The position numbers and the translations under genes were made by a program. 64,000 nt of DNA. Origin: Vibrio cincinnatiensis. Lineage in GTDB: Bacteria > Pseudomonadota > Gammaproteobacteria > Enterobacterales > Vibrionaceae. The notes under the pieces are model-generated. The model saw only the letters and a list, made by a program, of their open reading frames with translations, was not told the DNA's origin and made no database searches. The stretch lies in contig NZ_SGOM01000011.1 of assembly GCF_022113815.1 (NCBI RefSeq), positions 1-64,000 of the forward strand, given 5' to 3'. Shown here piece by piece: positions 57,685 to 64,000 of the stretch. How positions within the stretch are numbered: position 1 is the stretch's first letter; the number at the start of each line of letters is the position of its first letter.

Positions 57685-58143
57685 TTAAAACTCTCTGCGT
57701 GCACATTTCAATTCTGCGGAACAAACAATGCCACCATCCACTTTCGCCACACCATTGAATAGGGCTATTCCACGACGTTCTTTTAGAAATTCAACTTCAA
57801 TTACTAGTTGATCACCAGGGCCGACAGGTTTACGGAATTTAGCATTATCGATACTGGCAAAATAATACAGTTCGTTTTCTTTAGGCGCACCGAACGTTTT
57901 AAAGGCTAAAAGCCCGGTTGCTTGAGCCATAGCTTCTAAAATCAGTACGCCAGGGAAAACGGGGAACTTAGGGAAATGACCAGTAAACTGAGGTTCATTC
58001 ACTGACACATTCTTGAGCCCTACAAGATACTTTCCTTCTTCATAATCTGTGACTCGATCGATCAATAAAAAAGGGTAACGGTGCGGAAGAAGCTCCTGAA
58101 TTTCAGTGATATCCATCATTTTCTTTTCAGTAGTCAAAGTCAT
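57685..58143 (-). CDS. fabZ: 3-hydroxyacyl-ACP dehydratase FabZ
   Basis: This 152-residue hotdog-fold enzyme has the FabZ signatures [20 protein letters not shown] (active His) and [20 protein letters not shown] (active Glu). It dehydrates 3-hydroxyacyl-ACP in fatty-acid elongation. AGGA lies close to the start. It sits between lpxD and lpxA, linking fatty-acid and lipid A synthesis. A terminator upstream separates it from lpxD, so it may open its own transcript. Confidence 0.97.
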   Translation of the reverse strand: MTLTTEKKMMDITEIQELLPHRYPFLLIDRVTDYEEGKYLVGLKNVSVNEPQFTGHFPKFPVFPGVLILEAMAQATGLLAFKTFGAPKENELYYFASIDNAKFRKPVGPGDQLVIEVEFLKERRGIALFNGVAKVDGGIVCSAELKCARREF

Positions 58144-58223
58144 ATTCCTATTTAAAATAGATTAAATGGTTAAGCTCCAAACCTGTGTAGGCGGAGCAAA
58201 TTAGTCTTGGCGCATTATAGACG

Positions 58224-58252
58224 AAAAAGACTCGCGCATTGCGAGCCTTTTT
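58224..58252 (-). terminator. terminator between lpxD and fabZ
   Basis: On the minus strand AAAAAGGCTCGC and GCGAGTCTTTTT pair (one wobble) around a 5-base loop and end in a T-run. It lies 18 bp after the lpxD stop codon and splits the dxr-lpxD block from the fabZ-lpxA block. Confidence 0.82.
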
Positions 58253-58269
58253 AGCAAAACAACAAAAAA

Positions 58270-59304
58270 TTAACTGTCTGCTTTTTGCTCAAGTTGTTTT
58301 TCCACAGCTTTTAAACGCTTATTCATATCATCAATTCGATGAACGCGAGTCGCTGTTTTACGCCACTCTTTATTCGTTTGCAGTGGAATGCCGGAAGAAT
58401 ACATTCCTTTCTCTTCAATACTGCGCATCACCATTCCCATTCCAGTAATGGTCACACCATCAGCGATCTGGATGTGGCCATTAAGGACAGAAGCGCCGCC
58501 AATAATGCAGTACTTACCAATCTGAGTACTGCCAGCAACGACTGTACCACCCGCCATCGCGGTACCATATCCGATGTGTACATTATGCGCGATTTGTAGC
58601 TGGTTATCGATGATCACATTATCTTCAATCACGGTATCATCAAGCGCACCACGGTCAATCGTGGTACAGGCTCCAATTTCCACTCGATTGCCGATACGAA
58701 CAGAACCAAGTTGTGGAATTTTTATCCATTCACCACGTTCATTCGCATAACCGAATCCATCCGCACCAATCACGGTACCTGACTGAATTAAACAATGACT
58801 ACCAATTTGAACACCATGGTAAATCGTTACATTCGCCCACAGTTTAGTCTGTTCGCCTAATTGAGCATTCTTACCCACAAAACAGCCTGCACCAATGACC
58901 ACGTGATCACCCAGCACAACACCAGACTCAATCACCGCATTCGCACCAATAGAAACATGTTGGCCGAGCGTCACATCATCCGCCACAACAGCACTCGCAG
59001 CAATGCCTTCGGTTGCTGGTAACGGTGTACTATCCAATGCTTGAGCAACCTTAGCAAAAGCCACATAAGGGTCAGCAACGACAAGTACATTGGATGGACA
59101 TAATTCACGTTCAGACTCTTTCACCATAATAACGGTTGCTTGGCACTGAGCGAGATGTTTGCTGTATTTAGAATTCGAAAGAAAGGTGACATCCCCTTCT
59201 TGTGCTCGATCCATAGGGGTAACAGCGCTCACTGTTGCATGGGCATCACCATGTAAAGTGCCCCCAGTAATGGTTGCCAAATCGGCTAAAGTCAGTGTTT
59301 TCAT
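58270..59304 (-). CDS. lpxD: UDP-3-O-(3-hydroxyacyl)glucosamine N-acyltransferase
   Basis: This 344-residue protein has the N-terminal LpxD uridine-binding domain and a hexapeptide-repeat beta-helix ([20 protein letters not shown]). Signatures are [20 protein letters not shown], the catalytic His region [20 protein letters not shown] and a C-terminal helix. It adds the second acyl chain to lipid A precursor. It follows skp by 17 bp in the canonical bamA-skp-lpxD order. Confidence 0.97.
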   Translation of the reverse strand: MKTLTLADLATITGGTLHGDAHATVSAVTPMDRAQEGDVTFLSNSKYSKHLAQCQATVIMVKESERELCPSNVLVVADPYVAFAKVAQALDSTPLPATEGIAASAVVADDVTLGQHVSIGANAVIESGVVLGDHVVIGAGCFVGKNAQLGEQTKLWANVTIYHGVQIGSHCLIQSGTVIGADGFGYANERGEWIKIPQLGSVRIGNRVEIGACTTIDRGALDDTVIEDNVIIDNQLQIAHNVHIGYGTAMAGGTVVAGSTQIGKYCIIGGASVLNGHIQIADGVTITGMGMVMRSIEEKGMYSSGIPLQTNKEWRKTATRVHRIDDMNKRLKAVEKQLEQKADS

Positions 59305-59321
59305 AGTCTTAAAAATTATTG

Positions 59322-59834
59322 TTATTTGATTGCTTGAATTACTTTTTCTGAAATATTGTATTCGGCTTTACCATATTGCATAGCACTGACATCCACAACG
59401 ATGTCGTAGCCTTCTTTTTCAGCCACTTTTTGTACTGCATCTTGAATAATTTTAAACAGTTTTTGTTTCTCTTCGCCTTCACGACGAGCAGAAGCTTGTT
59501 CTAATGCCTGCGCTTTGATTTTGTATTTGCTATCGAGTTGACCAATTTCAATCCGCAGTTTTTCTACATCATCTTGGCTCATTAACTCAGCATCACGTCT
59601 TAATTTTTCAATTTTGGTTTTAGCTTGAGCTTGTAGACTTTGCAGTTCCGCCGCTTTATCTTTGAATTCATCCTGCATTTGCTGAAGAACCACTTCACGC
59701 TGAGGTAAAGCTTGGAACACTTGCGCTGTGTTAATAAAACCGATTTTTTGCGCCGCATCCGCAGCCTGAGCAAAAAACGCTGAGCTAAGAACAATAAGGC
59801 TAACGCTGGCTGCTTTGATAGTATTTTTCAACAT
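59322..59834 (-). CDS. skp: periplasmic chaperone Skp (OmpH)
   Basis: This 170-residue protein has a signal peptide (ending FFAQAADA) and an OmpH/Skp domain: [20 protein letters not shown], long charged helices and the C-terminal segment [19 protein letters not shown]. Skp binds unfolded outer-membrane proteins in the periplasm and hands them to the Bam complex. It follows bamA by 12 bp. Confidence 0.96.
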   Translation of the reverse strand: MLKNTIKAASVSLIVLSSAFFAQAADAAQKIGFINTAQVFQALPQREVVLQQMQDEFKDKAAELQSLQAQAKTKIEKLRRDAELMSQDDVEKLRIEIGQLDSKYKIKAQALEQASARREGEEKQKLFKIIQDAVQKVAEKEGYDIVVDVSAMQYGKAEYNISEKVIQAIK

Positions 59835-59846
59835 ATTTTCCTCAAG

Positions 59847-62255
59847 TTAGAAGGTTCGTCCGATAGTAAAAGTGAAGAATTCTTCATCATCACCATCGTA
59901 TTTTTTAATGGGTTTAGCAAGGGAGAAGACCAGTGGTCCCATTGGAGACATCCACTGTAAGGCTACTCCATACGAAGAGCGATATTTACTTGGATCTGAA
60001 TAATCATAGTAATAACGGTCACCATAGCTGGCACCACCAGAACGATAATCAAACTCAGTATCCCACACACTGGCCATATCAATAAAGAGGCTGGTGCGAA
60101 CTTGGCTACGCGCTTCATCAGAAGCAAAAGGCGTTGGAACGATCAGCTCCATACTCGCTAGTGCGATAGCGTTGCCGCCCACCGAATCATCGGTGGCACT
60201 GTCTTTGCCATTATTTGAGCCAGAGTAATCACGGTATACGGCTTTAGGACCGGCAGAGTTAGAACCAAAGCCTCGCAAGGTAGTAAAGCCCCCTGCATAG
60301 AAGTTCTCATAAAATGGGTAAAGGTTATCTTTGCCATCGGTTTGACCATAACCATTACCATACCCTAAACGCCCACGAAGCAGCAGAGTAAATTCATGTT
60401 TTTTCGTCAATGGAATATATTGGCGAACATCGTATTGCAACTTAAAATATTGTGCATCAGAGCCTGGAACCGTCATTTTAGCAAAAGCACGTTGGTGATT
60501 ACCCGCAGTTGGGAAATATCCTTTATTCAGGTTATTACGCGTCCAAGCCACGTTGATATCAAAATCATCGGTAATCAAATTATTAGGATTACAATCCCCG
60601 AGGTTACAGAGAAATTGTTCCACTTGTAGGTAAGGGGTAAGGTTACCAATTTTGTTATGCGTGTAACCGACACCAAATTCAAAGCGGTTCAGCTCATCAA
60701 AAGGAAACCCCCACGTTAAACTGGTTCCATAGCTTTGGTTGGTATAATCAACAATCCCCGCCTCTGAGGCTTCAAATTTGTTATAAAATACACGCCCACC
60801 TAAACTGACACCATCAATATTCCAATAAGGATCTCGATACTCTAGGGTGACATTTTGTTGGTAATCATTGGTTGTCGCGCTGACGCTGACCCGATTTCCT
60901 GTCCCCATAAAGTTGTCTTGTGTTAACCCGACCGTAAAACTTACACCAGATTCAGTACCATAACCGACCCCGAAGTTAATACTACCTGAGTTCGCTTCTT
61001 TAACACTGTAGACAAGGTCAACTTGATCCTCTGAACCGGGAACACGCACAGTTTGTACGTCGACCGTTTCAAAGAAACCTAAGCGGTTCAAACGAGCTTT
61101 ACCTGTATCAATCGCTTTGGAGTTAAGCCAACTACCTTCCATTTGACGCATTTCTCGTCGTAGCACTTCATCACGAGTCGTATTATTTCCGACAAAGCGG
61201 ATGTCTCGAACATACATTCGTTTGCCCGCTTCAACATGTACGACTAATGAAACTTCTTGAGTCTCATCATCAAATTCAGGAATCGTTTGTACCTGTGGGT
61301 AAGCATAACCCGCCTCACCCAAAACGCGCTTAACACTCTCTTCCAATTGTGTCACCGCAGAGCCTTGGTAAGTTTCTCCCAATTCGAAGGGAATCAACGA
61401 ACGGAACTCTTCTTCTTTTCCAATCAGCTCACCACGAAATTGAACATCTTTAACGGTGTAAGGTAAGCCCTCATCAAGGTTCAGAGTGATATAGACCCCT
61501 TTTTTATCTGGCGAAATAGATACTTGAGTCGAATCGACTTTAAATTTGAGATATCCCCGATCCAGATAAAAAGTACGCAACCCCTCAATATCTGCAGCAA
61601 GGACTTGCTTTTGATATTTGTCATCAGAAAGGAAGTTCCACCAAGAGAGGTCAACATTAAGGTCAAACCGTGATAATAATTCTTCATTGCTAAAGACTTC
61701 ATTACCAATAAAGTTTATCTGTTGAATTTTAGCCGAAACGCCTTCGGTAAAAACAAATTTCAAATCAGCACGGTTACGGGGTAAAGGGGTTACGACGGCT
61801 TTTACATTCGCATTGTATTTACCAACACTGTAATAAAAGTCTTCTAGCCCTTTTTCAATATTACTTAAGGTGGTTCGGTCTAAGGCTTCCCCAACTCGAA
61901 TCCCCGAAGCATCTAAGTTTTGCTGAAGTTGCTCTTGCTTAATAGCTTTGTTACCAGAAAAAGAAACACTAGCAATGGTTGGGCGCTCCTGCACTTGTAC
62001 CACTAAAACGGAGCCGTCACGTAAAACTTTAACATCTTCAAAATTTCCAGAAGCGTACAAAGCTTGAATGATTTGGGCAACATCTTGAGAATCGACCGTA
62101 TCACCAATACGTACTGGCATTTTTAACAATGCCGCCCCAAGAGCGACACGTTGTAAGCCCTGAATCTGAATGTCCTGAACAACAAATTTTTCGGCACCAT
62201 TGACTGATACACTCGTTGCGAGCAGTGTCGCTAACAGGATTTTTTTTATCGCCAT
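59847..62255 (-). CDS. bamA: outer-membrane protein assembly factor BamA
   Basis: This 802-residue protein has a signal peptide (ending SVNGA), five N-terminal POTRA domains (first opening KFVVQDIQIQGLQRVALGAA; residues about 20-420) and a C-terminal 16-strand Omp85 barrel ending with FTFTIGRTF, whose terminal Phe is typical. The VRGF-like loop appears as TLRGFGSNSAGPKAVY. BamA inserts beta-barrel proteins into the outer membrane. The nearest AAGGA lies unusually far (about 15 bases) from the ATG. Confidence 0.97.
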   Translation of the reverse strand: MAIKKILLATLLATSVSVNGAEKFVVQDIQIQGLQRVALGAALLKMPVRIGDTVDSQDVAQIIQALYASGNFEDVKVLRDGSVLVVQVQERPTIASVSFSGNKAIKQEQLQQNLDASGIRVGEALDRTTLSNIEKGLEDFYYSVGKYNANVKAVVTPLPRNRADLKFVFTEGVSAKIQQINFIGNEVFSNEELLSRFDLNVDLSWWNFLSDDKYQKQVLAADIEGLRTFYLDRGYLKFKVDSTQVSISPDKKGVYITLNLDEGLPYTVKDVQFRGELIGKEEEFRSLIPFELGETYQGSAVTQLEESVKRVLGEAGYAYPQVQTIPEFDDETQEVSLVVHVEAGKRMYVRDIRFVGNNTTRDEVLRREMRQMEGSWLNSKAIDTGKARLNRLGFFETVDVQTVRVPGSEDQVDLVYSVKEANSGSINFGVGYGTESGVSFTVGLTQDNFMGTGNRVSVSATTNDYQQNVTLEYRDPYWNIDGVSLGGRVFYNKFEASEAGIVDYTNQSYGTSLTWGFPFDELNRFEFGVGYTHNKIGNLTPYLQVEQFLCNLGDCNPNNLITDDFDINVAWTRNNLNKGYFPTAGNHQRAFAKMTVPGSDAQYFKLQYDVRQYIPLTKKHEFTLLLRGRLGYGNGYGQTDGKDNLYPFYENFYAGGFTTLRGFGSNSAGPKAVYRDYSGSNNGKDSATDDSVGGNAIALASMELIVPTPFASDEARSQVRTSLFIDMASVWDTEFDYRSGGASYGDRYYYDYSDPSKYRSSYGVALQWMSPMGPLVFSLAKPIKKYDGDDEEFFTFTIGRTF

Positions 62256-62304
62256 ATATGTTTTAGTTATTCCTTACTACAAACCATTGCCTAATGCTTA
62301 TCTA

Positions 62305-63663
62305 TCACAGGCGAGTAAAATCGTTAAATATTGCCAAAGCCATCAAGGAGAAAATGATGATTCCCCCTAATCGATAGCCCATTTCTTGGACTTTTTCTGG
62401 CACAGGACGTCGAATCACAGCTTCGATGGCAAAGAAAAGCAGATGGCCACCATCAAGCATAGGAAGTGGTACCAAGTTAATAATGCCAAGGTTAATACTG
62501 ATCAACGCTAAGAAACCTAAGAAGTAGACCAATCCATAATCCGCGGTGGTTCCGGCCCCTTTAGCGATTGAAATTGGACCACTAAGGTTATTTAAGCCGA
62601 CATCACCAACCAGCAACTTCTTCAGCATACTCAGCGTTAACTCAATAACTTGTCCTGTTTTGTCAATGGCCTTGCCAATTGACTCAAAAGGACCAAATTG
62701 CAACTCAAAACGATACCCTTCAGGCCACGAAGCCACTTGAGGAGCAATGCCAGCAAAACCTATCACATCACCATTTTTTAATGCTCGGCTATCGGGCGTC
62801 AGTGATACAACAATCACTTCATGATTACGCTCAACGTCTAGTCGTAATGTTTGCTCTGGGTTGGCTTGAATTTCCGCGACCGCTTGCTGCCAGTTGGAAA
62901 TTGGTTGGCCATTTACCCCCATTATTACATCACCGACTTGCAAACCAGCACGTTCCCCAGCACTGCTCGATGAAACACTGGCTAACTCAGTCGAAACGGC
63001 GGGCACAAAAGGTTTAAATCCTAACGCTCCCATAGCAGACTCTGTTTCAGGGTCAAAGTTCCATGACCGTAAGTCAAAAGTCTTGATTTCATCGATTCCA
63101 ATTCCATCTGGCGAAGAAACCGTCAATGTTAAACGCTCGTTACCAATATGGCGGATAAGTCCCATATTGACCGATTCCCAATCAACGGTTTTCATACCAG
63201 AAACCGCTTTAATTTCCATACCTGGTTCAACGCCAGCTTGTGCGGCAATCGAATAAGGGGTAACTTCACCAATCACGGGTTTAACGGCTGGCACCCCAAT
63301 AAAAAACACCAACCAATAGGCAACCAAAGCAAAAAGAAAATTAAAGGCAGGCCCCGCACTCACAATCGCAGAACGCTGCCATAAAGATTTTTTATCAAAG
63401 GCAAATTGCTGCTGTTCAATAGGTACTTCAGCAACGCGGCTGTCGAGCATTTTGACATAACCGCCTAAGGGGATAATCGAAAGACTGTATTCGGTTCCAT
63501 CTTTCCCCATTCGTTTCCAGATCGCTCGTCCAAAGCCGATCGAAAACTTTTCAACCTTAACGCCACACCTTCTCGCTACCCAAAAGTGACCATACTCATG
63601 TACCGCCACTAAAATACCTAGGGCAACAACAAAGGCGATAAAGTTCCACAAAATACCACTCAT
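62305..63663 (-). CDS. rseP: site-2 protease RseP (sigma-E activation)
   Basis: This 452-residue inner-membrane zinc protease has the HEYGH motif (LVAVHEYGHFWVARRCG), two PDZ domains (about residues 115-300), and the third-residue zinc ligand region NLVPLPMLDGGHLLFF. About four transmembrane segments are visible. RseP cleaves RseA to release sigma-E in response to outer-membrane stress. Its start overlaps the dxr stop codon (ATGA), so the genes are translationally coupled. Confidence 0.97.
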   Translation of the reverse strand: MSGILWNFIAFVVALGILVAVHEYGHFWVARRCGVKVEKFSIGFGRAIWKRMGKDGTEYSLSIIPLGGYVKMLDSRVAEVPIEQQQFAFDKKSLWQRSAIVSAGPAFNFLFALVAYWLVFFIGVPAVKPVIGEVTPYSIAAQAGVEPGMEIKAVSGMKTVDWESVNMGLIRHIGNERLTLTVSSPDGIGIDEIKTFDLRSWNFDPETESAMGALGFKPFVPAVSTELASVSSSSAGERAGLQVGDVIMGVNGQPISNWQQAVAEIQANPEQTLRLDVERNHEVIVVSLTPDSRALKNGDVIGFAGIAPQVASWPEGYRFELQFGPFESIGKAIDKTGQVIELTLSMLKKLLVGDVGLNNLSGPISIAKGAGTTADYGLVYFLGFLALISINLGIINLVPLPMLDGGHLLFFAIEAVIRRPVPEKVQEMGYRLGGIIIFSLMALAIFNDFTRL

Positions 63664-64000
63664 AACATGTGCTCTTTTAAGGTTTGGTTAGCAAAACTGC
63701 GCGCTATTGTATCTAGCTCAAGTAGGCTTTCCAAGTTATAGGAATGTAACGGACTGTGAGTTCCACAAACTTTAGACAATACCTTATCATTGATGGTTGC
63801 GATATCGGTAAAACGAATTTGACCTCGCAAAAAGGCATCAACCGCCACTTCATTGGCAGCATTCAATGATGTCGTTGCATGCTGCCCTAAGTAACAAGCA
63901 TCGATAGCCAGTTGCAAACACGGATAACGTTGATAATCGACATCCATAAAGGTCAGCTCACTTAGTCGAGTAAAATCCAATGGGGGAACCCCTGCTGGAA
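63660..64000 (-). CDS. dxr: 1-deoxy-D-xylulose 5-phosphate reductoisomerase, C-terminal part (truncated by window edge)
   Basis: Only the last about 113 codons are in the window, continuing beyond the right edge. The reading frame shows PAGVPPLDFTRLSELTFMDV and LNAANEVAVDAFLRGQIRF, both DXR C-terminal signatures. The enzyme makes 2-C-methylerythritol 4-phosphate for isoprenoid synthesis. The gene ends with ATGA overlap into rseP. It is the first visible gene of the dxr-rseP-bamA-skp-lpxD block. Confidence 0.96.
   Translation of the reverse strand, partial: PAGVPPLDFTRLSELTFMDVDYQRYPCLQLAIDACYLGQHATTSLNAANEVAVDAFLRGQIRFTDIATINDKVLSKVCGTHSPLHSYNLESLLELDTIARSFANQTLKEHML

Overview
The window looks like a chromosomal segment of a Vibrionaceae genome, most likely Vibrio. 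The evidence is the gene content and order: a polar-flagellar block (flagellins, flgB-L, cheR, cheV, flgA, flgMN, the Vibrio-specific flgO, flgP, flgT), then ompA-gltX-copA, then blocks shared with other gammaproteobacteria (gmhA-yafJ next to fadE; dnaQ/rnhA/yafS/gloB/mltD; dxr-rseP-bamA-skp-lpxD-fabZ-lpxA-lpxB-rnhB-dnaE-accA-tilS). From memory this resembles the order on V. cholerae chromosome 1. Species cannot be fixed from the sequence alone. I see no prophage, insertion sequence, CRISPR array, toxin-antitoxin pair or defence system.

Region 1 (1-19.3 kb) is flagellar and chemotaxis. A partial flagellin and a complete flaA-like flagellin precede flgL, flgK, flgJ, flgI, flgH, flgG, flgF, flgE, flgD, flgC, flgB, cheR and cheV, all on the minus strand. 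flgA, flgM and flgN follow on plus, flgP and flgO on minus, and flgT on plus. The non-coding DNA carries sigma-54 boxes before flaA, flgK, flgF, flgB, flgO and flgT, and sigma-28 (FliA) boxes before flgM and the partial flagellin. This matches the known four-tier vibrio flagellar hierarchy.

Region 2 (19.3-21.8 kb) is a small accessory-looking stretch: tRNA-Arg(CCT), a LysE-type exporter with an AraC-type regulator, and an uncharacterised protein with two AP2-like repeats.

Region 3 (21.8-34.6 kb) holds ompA, gltX, a copper-export unit behind a CueR-type promoter (copA plus a DUF411 protein), a secreted-type GH20 hexosaminidase, a TraB/GumN protein, a tRNA-Pro locus surrounded by decayed tandem tRNA fragments, a tiny membrane-protein gene interrupted by an in-frame TGA, smrA and rluF.

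Region 4 (34.6-48.1 kb) is metabolic: upp, purMN with a PurR operator, yafJ, gmhA, fadE with a FadR-like site, a TIGR03503-like protein, dnaQ/rnhA, a methyltransferase, gloB, mltD and a YafD-like nuclease-fold protein. Region 5 (48.1-64 kb) holds glnB, a cytochrome c, tilS, accA, dnaE and the envelope-biogenesis cluster running back to a partial dxr.

Most genes are conventional. The items most worth a second look are the TGA-interrupted small membrane protein with an FNR-like box, the tRNA-Pro-derived 95-bp tandem repeats with a decayed 3' half and duplicate terminator, the face-to-face sigma-54 promoters between flgO and flgT, the G10 tract inside lpxA, and the AP2-like protein.
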